Numbered from the stretch's first letter, positions 36,916 through 46,904 are shown. The stretch is 64,000 nucleotides of DNA from Acinetobacter sp. Marseille-Q1618 (GCF_902809855.1 NZ_CADDWJ010000002.1:1116001-1180000), one strand, 5' to 3'. Notes: generated by a model not told the origin, from the letters alone. Program-made: numbers and translations.

Positions 36916-37692
36916 ATGCATATTCTATTTATCGGTTATGGTAAAACATCGCAGCGTGTTGCTAAACAATTATTTCAACAAGATCACCAAATTACCACAG
37001 TGAGCCATAGTGCGAAAGAGGATGATTTTGCTGGGCATTTGGTTCAGGACGTTCAGCAGTTAGATTTGTCGCAGATCAAACCTGTCGATGTCGTTTATGT
37101 TCTGCTTGCACCATCCCGAAATACCAATTTAAATTCGATAGAAGCCTATCAGCAGACGTATGTGGATTCTGTCCAACCCATTGTAAATGCTTTAAGCAAT
37201 CATCCGATTAAACGGATTATCGTGGTGTCATCGACACGAGTCTATGGTGAGAATAACGGTGAAATCATCAATGATGATTCACCAGCGATTCCAAGTGATG
37301 AACAAGGTCATTTACTTTTAAAAATGGAACAGTTATGGCAGCAGGCTTATCCCAATGAATGTGTGATTGTACGTCCAACTGGGATTTATGGGGCGTCTAC
37401 AGCGAGAATGCTGAAGTTAGCTGAAACTACGAAAATCTATCCCAATATTCATTGGTCAAATCGGATTCATATCGATGACTTAGCAAGTTTCTTAGTGAGT
37501 TTGCTTCACGTGGAACATCCTGAAAAGTCTTATATTTGTACTAATAACAAGCCTCAGCCTTTACATGAAATGATTTTAAAGATTCAGCGTGAGTTGGGTT
37601 TGCCTGAATTGGTTTTGGAGAGTGAGAGGGAAAGTGGGAAAAGGATTTTTGCGAGGCAGGTGGTGTTAGAAGATGTTCAAAACTCTATGTAA
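36916..37692 (+). CDS. NAD(P)-dependent epimerase/dehydratase-like (SDR) protein
   Basis: A 258-residue extended-SDR protein, similar in layout to E. coli YeeZ. An N-terminal Rossmann motif, LFIGYGKTSQRVAKQL, departs from the classic GxxGxxG. SSTRVYGENNGE supplies the Tyr region, and RPTGIYGAS follows the substrate loop. The sugar or other substrate is unknown. The open frame begins at 36874, but the ATG at 36916 starts at the first beta strand. It is divergent from recG. Confidence 0.8.
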   Translation: MHILFIGYGKTSQRVAKQLFQQDHQITTVSHSAKEDDFAGHLVQDVQQLDLSQIKPVDVVYVLLAPSRNTNLNSIEAYQQTYVDSVQPIVNALSNHPIKRIIVVSSTRVYGENNGEIINDDSPAIPSDEQGHLLLKMEQLWQQAYPNECVIVRPTGIYGASTARMLKLAETTKIYPNIHWSNRIHIDDLASFLVSLLHVEHPEKSYICTNNKPQPLHEMILKIQRELGLPELVLESERESGKRIFARQVVLEDVQNSM

Positions 37693-37816
37693 ATCTAACT
37701 AAATTCGTTGATATGGAGTTTTGAATATCTTTAATTGTTAAAAAAGTTCTATTTTATTAACATGGACATTCATAAAACAAAACTTTTTAATTAATAAATA
37801 AAATTTTGAAATCACT

Positions 37817-38959
37817 TTAGATCAAACCTTTTTCAGCCATTTCAGCAAGGTTATTTTTTGCTTCTGCATGACCTTGAGCAGCAGATTTACTAAACCATTC
37901 GAACGCTTTTTGATGATTTTGGGTAACACCTTGCCCATTTTCATACAATACTCCAAGGTTGTTTTGTGCATCAGCTTCACCTTGAGCAGCAGCTCTATTG
38001 AAAAGTTCAAATGCTTTTTCATAACTTTGAGTTACATAGAGACCCTTATAATACATTAATCCAAGGTTATCTTGAGCACCCGCATGTTCTTGAGCAACAG
38101 CTTTACTAAACCATTCAAATGCTTGACTATCATTTTGAGCTACGCCTTGACCAGTGACATACAGTACACCAAGATTATTTTGTGAATTTGCATCACCTTG
38201 AAGAGCAGCTCGGTTATAACAATTAAATGCTTTTTTATAACTTTGATTTACGCCATGACCATAGTGATACATCAATCCCATACTATGTTGTGCTGCTAGA
38301 AAGTCTTGGGCAGCAGCCTTACTGAACAATTTATATGCCTTTTCATAATCTTGCGCTATACCTTGACCATGTTGATACATTACCCCAAGGTTGTTTTGTG
38401 CACAAGCATTCCCTTGTTCTACCGATTTGTTATAAAATTCTAGTGCTTTTACATAGTCTTGTATTACACCTTCGCCATTTTGATACATTGATCCAAGATT
38501 GGCTTGTGCTATAGCATTATTTTGAGTTGCTGCTCGGCTATACCATTCAAAAGCTTTTTCGTAATCTTGTATTACACCTTGACCATTTTGATACATCCAG
38601 CCAAGATTATTTTGTGCATTTGAATCTCCTTGTATGGCTGCTTTATTAAATAACTCAAGAGCCTTTTCAAAATTTTGTGTTATACCTTGACCATTTTGAT
38701 ACATAACTCCAAGATGAGTTTGAGCAAGAAAGTTATTTTGAATAGCTGCTTTCTTGAACCATTTGAAAGCCTTTAGATAGTTTTGTGGTACACCTTCGCC
38801 ATTTAGATGCATTAATCCAAAGTCATGCTGCGCATCAGAATTTCCTTGATGAGCTAGTTTTGATATATATTTGACTTGTATATATGTTGAAAATTTTGGA
38901 CTGATGATAGCAATTATATATACAATTATTTTATAAAAAATATTGGCTCTAATATCCAT
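37817..38959 (-). CDS. Sel1-repeat protein
   Basis: A 380-residue protein with an N-terminal hydrophobic segment (about residues 8-20), then nine complete 36-residue Sel1-like repeats (about residues 39-362) and a partial tenth. Each follows the pattern AQ..LG.MY..G.GV.Q...KAFEWF.KAA.Q. Such alpha-solenoids act as protein-binding scaffolds, often at the cell envelope. The DNA repeats have a 108-bp period, so copy number may vary. The partner is unknown. No clear ribosome-binding site is seen before its ATG. Confidence 0.88.
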   Translation of the reverse strand: MDIRANIFYKIIVYIIAIISPKFSTYIQVKYISKLAHQGNSDAQHDFGLMHLNGEGVPQNYLKAFKWFKKAAIQNNFLAQTHLGVMYQNGQGITQNFEKALELFNKAAIQGDSNAQNNLGWMYQNGQGVIQDYEKAFEWYSRAATQNNAIAQANLGSMYQNGEGVIQDYVKALEFYNKSVEQGNACAQNNLGVMYQHGQGIAQDYEKAYKLFSKAAAQDFLAAQHSMGLMYHYGHGVNQSYKKAFNCYNRAALQGDANSQNNLGVLYVTGQGVAQNDSQAFEWFSKAVAQEHAGAQDNLGLMYYKGLYVTQSYEKAFELFNRAAAQGEADAQNNLGVLYENGQGVTQNHQKAFEWFSKSAAQGHAEAKNNLAEMAEKGLI

Positions 38960-39054
38960 AATTTTGATTATTAATTTAAGTTATTGATTTAATTTAATAC
39001 ATTTCTAGCTAAAAAGAAATGAGAATCGATTTTTTTATACAGTTATTTGATTGA

Positions 39055-39086
39055 AATAGGTATCTATATTTTTAGATACCTATTTA
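39055..39086 (-). terminator. Terminator of plsB
   Basis: AAATAGGTATCTA (39055-39067) pairs perfectly with TAGATACCTATTT (39074-39086). It lies 10 bp after the plsB stop. The stem itself ends in A/T pairs; no further T-run follows on the minus strand. Confidence 0.7.
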
Positions 39087-39096
39087 TTTTAAATAT

Positions 39097-41685
39097 TTAC
39101 TTCTTCTTCCGTTTCAAACGTTTCTTCGCTTGCTGAGCAGCTACAGCATCCAACGCTTCTTTTAACTCTTCATCAGTAAATGAAGTAATGTGTTGCAACA
39201 TTTGCAAAGTCACATCATCCAAAACAAGATTGGCATACTGTGCAACATTACGGAATTGCTCATCAAAAACAATCGCACCTTCCTCATTTTTGGCAATATA
39301 ACCTTGCTCAGTCAACACCTTAATAAAACTTTGGAAAAGCGCTTTATCAAAAAACTCAGGCGAGTTGAACTCATACAACACCGACAAGCGTTGACCTAGT
39401 AAATGACTCAAGGTTTCCACTTGATTGGTTGAAATATTACCCGAACCACGTTGCGTGATCAGTGCCAAAGTCATGTAATAACGCTCAAGACTCTGACGCA
39501 CAGGCGCAGCCAATACCGCAAGCTGATTATGATCTTCTGAATTTGGTGCAGGACTGAAAATAAAACCTTCATCATCTACAAAAATTAAATCTGCCTGAGC
39601 CAAAGCTTTTACATATTCACAAACTTGATCTTTAATCTCATCATCTTTCCATTTTAAGAACAATTCAGCTTTTAAAAATGGATAAAGAGTACGAATAACA
39701 TTGATCAAATCGGTGTGATTAATTTTACCATTATGCTCAACCAACGCAGCAATTAGAGATGGTAAAACAAAGGCATGCAAAATATTATTACGGAAATAAG
39801 TAAGTAAAACGGCTTGATGATCTTCAATCGCAATAATATCGCCCAAGACATGCTGTACACGACGAATTAACTTAAGTTTTAGACCATAGGCAATGATTTC
39901 TTTACCCGACAAAGGGGTGACTTGCGTGCGTTCATCATATGGCAAAGCGGTTAAAAGCTTACGATACGTGTCGAGTTGTTTCTCACAAATCTCTTCATCT
40001 AAAGTGTGCTTAGGCGTTGCCAATAAAATCAATGACAAGAGCGAAACAGGGTTAATCACCACAGCACGGTTAATATTTTCCAAAATCATATGCGCTGAAC
40101 TATTCACTGCATCAGCAACTTGATCTGGAATCGGGTCATCATTATGTTCAATCTGAACTTGATCAGCCCCATGTGCTTTTAGTACATCATCTAGGAAAAC
40201 AGGCTCACCAAAATTGACATGTACTTTACCGAAAATACGTTCAATCTTTTTCAAAGTTTGAATGATACCGAAAATAGACTCTGACTCTTTCGGTTTACCA
40301 TTCATTTCCCCAACATACGTTGCGCCTTCCATCAAGCGCTCATAACCAATATAGGTTGGAACAAAGGCGATCGGTTTGGTTTTACCACGTAAATGACCAT
40401 GCACCGTCATTGCTAACATGCCTGTTTTAGGCGGTAATAAACGACCAGTACGAGAGCGACCACCTTCAATAAAATACTCTAAAGGCGTATTCCGAGATAA
40501 AATACTATATAAATATTCTTTAAATACAGATGTGTAAAGCGCATTTCCACGGAATGAACGGCGAATAAAGAACGCACCGCCACCACGTAATAATTGACCT
40601 ACAAATGGCATATTTAAATTATCACCAGCAGCGATATACGGCACCATCAAACCACGTTTAAAGATCACATACGACAATAATAGATAGTCGATATGACTGC
40701 GATGACATGGGGTATAAATGATTTCATAGTCTTTGGCCAATTCACGCACAGTACTGAAGTTATGGACTTCAACACCATCATAAAGCTGTGTCCATAAACG
40801 TGTTAGCGCAACTTCGGCAAAACGTATCGCTGAATAAGAATAATCAGAGGCGATTTCATTTACAAAGCCAATCGCTTTACGCTCAGCTTCAATCATGCTG
40901 ATTTTAGAGCGAATACTTTCCTTACGAATGGCATCTTGTACATCAGGTGACTTGATTAAAGTCAACATGACATTACGGCGATCAGAAAGGTCAGGCCCAA
41001 GAATTACTTCACGTTGACGATCTAAATAATCATTCAACTGGTTAATAATATACGTCGTTGGTGAAATATTGGGATGTTGTGTTTTGGCAAAATTGATCAA
41101 TTCACGTAATGATTTGGCTTCATGAAACTCAAGAAAAGACTGACGACCATGTAAGCCGATATTCATCAATTGCTTGACTTTACTTGGCGTTGCCCAAGTA
41201 TCTGTAAACAAAAGTTTTAACCAAGAGTCTTCTTTGTCTGGTGAGCGTCCCCACAAAACAGTCACGGGAATCAGTTCAATATCGACATCAGGATGCTTTT
41301 CAATAAATTCAATCAAGCGGACTAAACGAGGTGGGTAAGCGTGTGATTGTTGCCCTAAGAATTGTGCATCATCATTATTTTGTAAAAATAAAACCGCAGC
41401 TTTTTCTTTATGATTGTCTAGTACGATTGGATCAAGTGCAGGTTGTAAGTTTAAGCGGCGAGTTTCCGCATCAACAACCAGCGCATTACTCCGTGAATAA
41501 TTTTGTAACACATAACACACCACTTTTTTTATTGGCGTTGCTGTGCTGACATCAGGTTTATTGTTATCGTCTAAGAGCGCAGTTTCTGTGCTAGGAACTT
41601 CTCCAAGAACATGTGGTGTGACCACGAGGTCAAGTAGCTTACTGGAAAGCCGACGATACATTTGACCAAAACCATTCTTGGACAT
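39097..41685 (-). CDS. plsB: Glycerol-3-phosphate 1-O-acyltransferase
   Basis: An 862-residue membrane-associated acyltransferase that makes lysophosphatidic acid, the first step of phospholipid synthesis. The four blocks are seen in order: PCHRSHIDYLLLSYV (HxxxxD), GGAFFIRRSFRGN, the FIEGGRSRTGRLLPPKTGML block, and IAFVPTYIGYE. The length is that of E. coli PlsB (about 807) plus extensions; the C-terminus ends in a lysine/arginine-rich tail. AGGAG lies 6 nt before the ATG. It is divergent from tesB. Confidence 0.95.
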   Translation of the reverse strand: MSKNGFGQMYRRLSSKLLDLVVTPHVLGEVPSTETALLDDNNKPDVSTATPIKKVVCYVLQNYSRSNALVVDAETRRLNLQPALDPIVLDNHKEKAAVLFLQNNDDAQFLGQQSHAYPPRLVRLIEFIEKHPDVDIELIPVTVLWGRSPDKEDSWLKLLFTDTWATPSKVKQLMNIGLHGRQSFLEFHEAKSLRELINFAKTQHPNISPTTYIINQLNDYLDRQREVILGPDLSDRRNVMLTLIKSPDVQDAIRKESIRSKISMIEAERKAIGFVNEIASDYSYSAIRFAEVALTRLWTQLYDGVEVHNFSTVRELAKDYEIIYTPCHRSHIDYLLLSYVIFKRGLMVPYIAAGDNLNMPFVGQLLRGGGAFFIRRSFRGNALYTSVFKEYLYSILSRNTPLEYFIEGGRSRTGRLLPPKTGMLAMTVHGHLRGKTKPIAFVPTYIGYERLMEGATYVGEMNGKPKESESIFGIIQTLKKIERIFGKVHVNFGEPVFLDDVLKAHGADQVQIEHNDDPIPDQVADAVNSSAHMILENINRAVVINPVSLLSLILLATPKHTLDEEICEKQLDTYRKLLTALPYDERTQVTPLSGKEIIAYGLKLKLIRRVQHVLGDIIAIEDHQAVLLTYFRNNILHAFVLPSLIAALVEHNGKINHTDLINVIRTLYPFLKAELFLKWKDDEIKDQVCEYVKALAQADLIFVDDEGFIFSPAPNSEDHNQLAVLAAPVRQSLERYYMTLALITQRGSGNISTNQVETLSHLLGQRLSVLYEFNSPEFFDKALFQSFIKVLTEQGYIAKNEEGAIVFDEQFRNVAQYANLVLDDVTLQMLQHITSFTDEELKEALDAVAAQQAKKRLKRKKK

Positions 41686-41782
41686 ATTGACTCCTAGTTC
41701 CTAAGAAATACTGTTTAAGCGATACAACTAAACTTAAAAATGCTGTAAAAACCGTGTGTTATTTTATGATGAAGTATCATCA

Positions 41783-41817
41783 CACTATGCGGTTTTATCG
41801 TTAAAAATCGTATAGTG
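41783..41817 (+). other. Hairpin with G-U pairs upstream of tesB
   Basis: CACTATGCGGTTTT (41783-41796) folds on 41804-41817 into a 14-bp stem with two G-U pairs when read as plus-strand RNA; on the minus strand the same positions would be A-C mismatches. That asymmetry suggests an RNA element in a plus-strand leader. Further down, AAAATACT occurs twice, 21 bp apart (41868-41875 and 41889-41896). Confidence 0.35.
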
Positions 41818-41967
41818 AAGAATTATAACAAAAAAATAAGTGACGATATTGTTTATGAAACTTTAGTAAAATACTCTGAAATTATGGCAAAATACTGAGC
41901 ATTCTCACAGGTTTCAGGTATGTCGTGAATTTTACTTCACTACAGCTTAAATAAGAATAGGTTTTAT

Positions 41968-42843
41968 ATGAATGCTTTAACTCAAGAACTGGTTGATTTA
42001 CTCACATTAGAAAAGCTTGAAGAGCATATTTTTCGTGGGCAAAGCCGAAATCTCGTAGGCAAGCGAGTTTTTGGTGGACAAGTTTTAGGTCAAGCATTGC
42101 GTGCAGCATCCTATACGGCTGATCGTCCTGTGAACTCTTTGCATGCTTATTTTCTTTATGGCGGTGATGTTAATGCACCGATTATTTATGAAGTGGATAA
42201 GCTGCGGGATGGAAAAAGTTTTTTAAGCCGTCAGGTTCGAGCGATTCAACATGGACGTACAATTTTTTCAGCGATGGTGTCTTTTGCAACGCCAGAGGAC
42301 GGCTTAGATTATCAAATTGCTGAGCCACACTATCCAAAACCTGAAGAATTAAAGTCTGAACAAGAGTTAAAAGAAAATCTGGTCAGTTTTATTCCAGAAA
42401 ATATTCGTACGGCATTTATGCGTCCACGCCAAGTTGAAATTCGTCCAACAACGATCAGCAATCCTTTTCAACCTCAGCCAGAAGCGCCTTCATACGCACA
42501 TTACTTGCGTACCCATGACAAACTTGCGCCAGCGTTGGCAGATGATATTTCATTACACCAAGCGATTGTGGCTTTTTACTCAGATTATACGTTGATGATG
42601 ACGGCACTACGTCCGCATGGTTTGAACTATCTATCTCCAAGCTTACAATGTGCCAGTATTGATCATACGATTTATTTCCATAAAGCTGTAAAAGCGGATG
42701 ATTGGATGCTTTACGATATGGATGCCACCATCAGTGCCAATTCTCGTGGATTAAATTTTGGACGTATGTGGCAAAATGGTGAGTTGGTATGTAGTACTGT
42801 GCAAGAAGGCTTGATGCGTTTACGTGAAATAGAAAATCAATAA
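41968..42843 (+). CDS. tesB: Acyl-CoA thioesterase II
   Basis: A 291-residue double-hotdog thioesterase that hydrolyses medium and long acyl-CoAs. Family blocks are FRGQSRNLVGKRVFGGQVLG near the N-terminus, SLHAYFLYGGD, and in the second hotdog the Asp/Ser/Gln catalytic network around SLQCASIDHTIYFH and MDATISANSRGLNFGRMW. The length equals E. coli TesB (286). It is followed by a terminator. Confidence 0.94.
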   Translation: MNALTQELVDLLTLEKLEEHIFRGQSRNLVGKRVFGGQVLGQALRAASYTADRPVNSLHAYFLYGGDVNAPIIYEVDKLRDGKSFLSRQVRAIQHGRTIFSAMVSFATPEDGLDYQIAEPHYPKPEELKSEQELKENLVSFIPENIRTAFMRPRQVEIRPTTISNPFQPQPEAPSYAHYLRTHDKLAPALADDISLHQAIVAFYSDYTLMMTALRPHGLNYLSPSLQCASIDHTIYFHKAVKADDWMLYDMDATISANSRGLNFGRMWQNGELVCSTVQEGLMRLREIENQ

Positions 42844-42864
42844 AGTCAAAATATAACAATACTA

Positions 42865-42894
42865 TGCAAGCCATCATGATTGATGGCTTTTGCA
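42865..42894 (+). terminator. Terminator of tesB
   Basis: A stem formed by 42865-42876 and 42881-42894 (core AAGCCATCA/TGATGGCTT, short bulge of two T) with a TGAT loop, followed by TTTTT after a short gap. It lies 22 bp past the tesB stop. Confidence 0.8.
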
Positions 42895-42986
42895 TTTTTA
42901 ATGCTAGATTTGTCACAAAAAAACGCTCGATTGTTCATGCTTTCAATGGCATAGTGCAGGCAAGCAAAGAAAAATAGTCAGTGAAG

Positions 42987-44240
42987 ATGAGCTTAAATAC
43001 GCAAATTTTAATTGCCGCAATTTTAGGTATTGCATTTGGATTTTTACTTAATCTGTTTCCCGATACACAATTTTTTGACAGTAGTATTTATCTCTTAGGG
43101 ATCGCCAGTAGTATTTTCATTGGCTTATTAAAAATGCTGCTTGTTCCACTGATTTTTAGCTCAATTGTAGTCGGTGTTTCTAATTTACAAGCGGGTGGGC
43201 AACTGAGTCGTACGTGGAAAATTACGCTGGCGTGTTGTGTTACTACGACCACATTGGCATTAATTTTAGGCTTAAGCTGTGCGCATTTATTTGATGTCGG
43301 CAAAGGTGTAGACATTGCGTTATTTCAAGAGGCAATGAATAACCATCAAACGCCAGATACCTTGACACCAACCTCCTTTTTTACCAACTTTATCCAAAAT
43401 ACCTTGATCAACCCATTTAAAGCTTTTGCAGAAGGCAATGTCTTGGCGGTGGTTGTCTTTGCACTATTTTTGGGTGCAGCTTTGGTAAAAGGTGGAGAAA
43501 AATTTAAAACTATTCGCAACTTAAGTGTGCAATTTTTTGAAGTGATGATGTTGTTGGTAAATTGGGTGATGAAACTTGCACCCATTGGCATTTTTGCATT
43601 ATTGGCAAAGTTGATCTCTACAGAAGATATTTCAATTTTAAGCCGTTTGGCTGAATTTGCTGCAGTGGTTACAGGCACAACTATTTTTCATGGCGCAGTG
43701 GTGTTGCCGTTATTGTTATGGATCTTTGGGAAAATGAATCCCATCATCTTTTTCAAAGGAGCGCGTGCAGCTTTAATCACCGCATTTGCAACCAGTTCTA
43801 GTTCAGCAACCATGCCACTTTCAATGAAATGTGCGCAGGAAAATTTAGGTGTGCGTCCGCAAACAGCGGGTTTCGTTATTCCACTCGGTACGCAGCTCAA
43901 TATGGACGGGACAGCTTTATATGAAGCTGCTGCTGCTTTATTTATTGCAAATTTGATGGGGCTAGATTTAAGCATTGGTCAGCAAATTATTGTCTGTTTA
44001 ACGGCAATGATAGCTTCACTTGGTGCACCAGGGATTCCAAGTGCAGGAATGGTCACCATGATTATGGTATTACAATCGGTGGGCTTACCTGCCGAAGCGA
44101 TTGCGATTTTACTGCCAATTGATCGGTTGCTAGATACGGTGCGGACAGTGGTTAATGTGCAAGGAGATATGATGATCAGTGTGGTGGTCGATCATCATAC
44201 CAAAGCGCTTGAGTATCCAGTCGATCAAAAAGCAGGTTGA
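42987..44240 (+). CDS. Dicarboxylate/amino acid:cation symporter (DAACS family)
   Basis: A 417-residue inner-membrane symporter related to GltP and DctA. The family hairpin is the serine-rich ATSSSSATMPLSM, followed by the GTQLNMDGTALYEA motif that binds substrate and cation, and GAPGIPSAG in HP2. It takes up glutamate, aspartate or C4 dicarboxylates; which one cannot be told from sequence. GTG at 42981 is an alternative start. The 3' end overlaps the convergent hemerythrin gene by 16 bp. Confidence 0.9.
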   Translation: MSLNTQILIAAILGIAFGFLLNLFPDTQFFDSSIYLLGIASSIFIGLLKMLLVPLIFSSIVVGVSNLQAGGQLSRTWKITLACCVTTTTLALILGLSCAHLFDVGKGVDIALFQEAMNNHQTPDTLTPTSFFTNFIQNTLINPFKAFAEGNVLAVVVFALFLGAALVKGGEKFKTIRNLSVQFFEVMMLLVNWVMKLAPIGIFALLAKLISTEDISILSRLAEFAAVVTGTTIFHGAVVLPLLLWIFGKMNPIIFFKGARAALITAFATSSSSATMPLSMKCAQENLGVRPQTAGFVIPLGTQLNMDGTALYEAAAALFIANLMGLDLSIGQQIIVCLTAMIASLGAPGIPSAGMVTMIMVLQSVGLPAEAIAILLPIDRLLDTVRTVVNVQGDMMISVVVDHHTKALEYPVDQKAG

Positions 44241-44758
44241 TAAAGCGGATAAAGTTGATCTTCTTCACTGTGAATACGTTGTGTTAAAACTTGCCCAATG
44301 CTCTCAAACTCATGCTGGAAACTGGCTAAATTTTCACTGGTGATCGCTTCACTTTGCCACTTTTTAATAAACATCACCACACTATGTGAAATATTATTCA
44401 TCTCTTTGCGGTATTGTTTTACTGTTTCTAAGTGATTGGTATCTTTTGCAAAATTTTGTTCTAGATAACAATAAAAACTGACATTTTCTTGCATGATATG
44501 ACGATTAAACTCGGTTTTGAAGTGCATTAATAGTGCTTGAATATCTTCAAACTTTTGTATTTGGATGAGTTGATCTATTTGAATATAGAGGGCAATTAAT
44601 CGCTGATGATCATTTTTTAAAGCAGGAATTAAATCTTTAGAATACGAAATTTTATTTTCATGTTCTGTAGATACAGCATGATCAGTAGTTGTTGGGGTAG
44701 AGGAACGATGAATGAGTTTTTGCAAAAATTGATAAAAAATGGCGAATAATTTTTTCAT
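44225..44758 (-). CDS. Hemerythrin-domain protein
   Basis: A 177-residue protein with a hydrophobic-basic N-terminus (FAIFYQFLQKLIH) and a four-helix hemerythrin-like domain. The iron ligands appear as LKNDHQRL, HFKTEFNRHIMQEN, SHSVVMF and RIHSEEDQLYP. Related proteins sense oxygen or nitric oxide or repair iron centres. It shares 16 bp at its 3' end with the symporter gene. A TTG three codons upstream is possible, but the ATG is more likely. Confidence 0.82.
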   Translation of the reverse strand: MKKLFAIFYQFLQKLIHRSSTPTTTDHAVSTEHENKISYSKDLIPALKNDHQRLIALYIQIDQLIQIQKFEDIQALLMHFKTEFNRHIMQENVSFYCYLEQNFAKDTNHLETVKQYRKEMNNISHSVVMFIKKWQSEAITSENLASFQHEFESIGQVLTQRIHSEEDQLYPLYQPAF

Positions 44759-44828
44759 TCTAAGCAAGTTGTCTTATGTAAATATTTACCAAAATTATAC
44801 ATAAATGTGATGTGTTTAACAAAAAAAT

Positions 44829-44860
44829 AAAGCCATATAAAAATGAATTTATATGGCTTT
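44829..44860 (-). terminator. Terminator of the PF10118-like gene
   Basis: A perfect 13-bp stem (44829-44841 with 44848-44860) around an AATGAA loop. On the minus strand it runs into a T-rich stretch. It shares the GCCATATAAA core with the hairpin after hemN at 20361. Confidence 0.85.
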
Positions 44861-44883
44861 AAAGTGATTTTATTTTTAATGTC

Positions 44884-45831
44884 TTAAGCGGCTTGAGGCA
44901 GTGCGCGTTTTGCAGCAGGTGACTGATCTAAATAGGCAATCGCATCTTCTGTTTTTGCTTCATGCACAGGATCATACCACGGCATTAAATAACCGAGCTG
45001 CTGCGATACCAACCACAATGGATGCGGTAAGATACGATTATCAGCTTGTGCAATATTTGCCCATTCACGCCAAATCCAAGGTTTATAGAAAGCAGGCTTT
45101 TTGTCCGCAAAACGTGGGTCTTGCCCCATAATATGTGCCGCACCATCTACCCATAAACCTAAGATTGCTACAATCGCAATCACACTTTGATAATAACGAG
45201 AAATATAACCACCACCTAAATGACGATATAGATCAAATGCCACTGTGCGATGCTCAATTTCTTCTGCACCATGCCATTTGATTAAATCGAGCATATTGGC
45301 ATCTGCGCCTAGACGTTCCCATTCTTTGTTATAAAGTGCGTATTTACCCAATACACAAGTCATGTGTTCAACGGTTGCTACAATGCCGACACGAAATAAA
45401 TCCCATTCATGTTCTAATGCTTTGGGTACACTTAACCCCAAAGGTTGATCTGCCAATAATTTGCCAAATAGAAAATCCATGAGATTTAAATTACGTTGAA
45501 TATCAATGTGACGAGCAGTTAAATATTCTTTATTGGCAGAGGTGTGGGCTTGAGCATGCATGGCTTCTTGGCGAATAAAAGCACGCACATCTTCGGCTAG
45601 TTTTTCGTCTGTAACTCTTGGCAATACGCGGTTATATAAGCGACAGAACCAAAACTCGCCCGCAGGTAAGATATTATTAATTTCGTTAATAAAATAACTG
45701 GCAAAAGGCTGATTTGGAATCCAATCTACGGGTGTTTCTTGCCATTCAAATTTCACTTTGCGTGGTTTGATATGATATTGAATAGACGATCCAATTCTGC
45801 TGTTTTTTAAACGAGAGAATAACTTCATCAT
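44884..45831 (-). CDS. Predicted metal-dependent hydrolase (PF10118-like)
   Basis: A 315-residue protein with a ferritin-like, likely di-iron, helical core. Candidate ligands are in FIRQEAMHAQAH (ExxH), TVEHMTC and HGAEEIEHRTVAFD (ExxxH). This family is annotated as predicted metal-dependent hydrolase (PF10118) by recall, but its reaction is unknown; the ligand spacing is more like oxygen-activating di-iron enzymes than hydrolases. AGGA lies 5 nt before the first of two ATGs. It is a single gene with its own terminator. Confidence 0.82.
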   Translation of the reverse strand: MMKLFSRLKNSRIGSSIQYHIKPRKVKFEWQETPVDWIPNQPFASYFINEINNILPAGEFWFCRLYNRVLPRVTDEKLAEDVRAFIRQEAMHAQAHTSANKEYLTARHIDIQRNLNLMDFLFGKLLADQPLGLSVPKALEHEWDLFRVGIVATVEHMTCVLGKYALYNKEWERLGADANMLDLIKWHGAEEIEHRTVAFDLYRHLGGGYISRYYQSVIAIVAILGLWVDGAAHIMGQDPRFADKKPAFYKPWIWREWANIAQADNRILPHPLWLVSQQLGYLMPWYDPVHEAKTEDAIAYLDQSPAAKRALPQAA

Positions 45832-45880
45832 ACTGTCCTAATTTTTTTAATTTGATCCCACATTTTTCTAGTATAAAAAA

Positions 45881-45913
45881 ATGCCCTAAATTATTCTTAG
45901 CAATTTAGGACAT
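45881..45913 (-). terminator. Terminator of engB
   Basis: ATGCCCTAAATT (45881-45892) pairs with AATTTAGGACAT (45902-45913) with one non-Watson-Crick pair; the minus-strand transcript then reads T7. It lies 44 bp after the engB stop. Confidence 0.8.
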
Positions 45914-45956
45914 TCCAATATCAATAAGTGATGTATTTGGTCAGACAATGTAGGAT

Positions 45957-46802
45957 TTATTTGATTTGATCGACATTATTTTCCAAGTTTTCCTCTGATT
46001 CGTCTGTATCAATATCCACTTCAGCTTCATCAAAATCTGCTTCTGAAGCTTCAGGAATACTGTCTAGATCAAAATCTGTTGGGTTATCTAAAGTAAAATT
46101 CAAACGTCCACCCATCACACTTGCTAACTCTTCTAAACCTTGTTTATTTAAAGAAGAAAACAGTTGAATAGAGAAGTTGAGTTTCATTTTTTTCAATGTT
46201 TGCTTGACTTCTAGCAAGGCTTTATTGGCTGGACCACGATTAAGTTTGTCTGATTTGGTTAAGAGCACATGCACAAATAACTGACGAGAGTGTGCCCATT
46301 CCAACATCATCACATCAAAATGTTGCAAGGGATGGCGAATATCCATGAGCAAAATTAAGCCTTGTAAGCTTTTACGATGGATCAGATAATTTTCCAGTTC
46401 TTTTTGCCAAACAATCTTCATTGCTTCAGGCACGGCTGCATAACCATAACCTGGCAAATCGACCAAACGTTGATTTGGATTACCTAGACTAAAAAAGTTG
46501 ATCATTTGAGTACGACCAGGCTTTTTAGAGGCACGAGCCAGTTGTTTTTGGTTGGTAATCGCATTAATTGCACTAGATTTACCAGCGTTTGAGCGTCCTG
46601 CAAATGCAACTTCATAACCTGTATCTTCTACACACAAGTCGAGTTTGGGTGCGCTCATCAAAAACTCAGCTTTGCGCAACCAATTTAAGGCGGTTCCTGA
46701 ATATTCAGAAATAACGGAATCTACCTTTTTTTCGTAGCTAATTTTCTGCCGAGGCGCATTTGCTGTTTTACTGTTTTTCGACTTTCCACTGCTGCGATGC
46801 AT
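45957..46802 (-). CDS. engB: Ribosome biogenesis GTPase EngB (YihA/YsxC)
   Basis: A 281-residue Era-like GTPase needed for large-subunit assembly. G1 is GRSNAGKSS, G3 DLPGYGYA and G4 TKSDKLNRG. Compared with E. coli YihA (210 residues), it has a longer basic N-terminus and an extra acidic C-terminal tail (ASEADFDEAEVDIDTDESEE), likely disordered. Such tails are seen in Acinetobacter relatives. It is a single gene ending in a terminator. Confidence 0.93.
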   Translation of the reverse strand: MHRSSGKSKNSKTANAPRQKISYEKKVDSVISEYSGTALNWLRKAEFLMSAPKLDLCVEDTGYEVAFAGRSNAGKSSAINAITNQKQLARASKKPGRTQMINFFSLGNPNQRLVDLPGYGYAAVPEAMKIVWQKELENYLIHRKSLQGLILLMDIRHPLQHFDVMMLEWAHSRQLFVHVLLTKSDKLNRGPANKALLEVKQTLKKMKLNFSIQLFSSLNKQGLEELASVMGGRLNFTLDNPTDFDLDSIPEASEADFDEAEVDIDTDESEENLENNVDQIK

Positions 46803-46904
46803 AATTCAACTTCAAACTAAAAATTAGCCCTAGTATAAATGATCACGCTCTGTGTTACGAACTTCTGAGAGTAAATTCAAAAAATGTCTAAACTAAAATT
46901 CAAA

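Noticed and set aside
37817..38860. CRISPR-like or noncoding tandem array
   Set aside because: The 108-bp period is in frame and encodes Sel1 repeats of 36 residues; there are no spacers.
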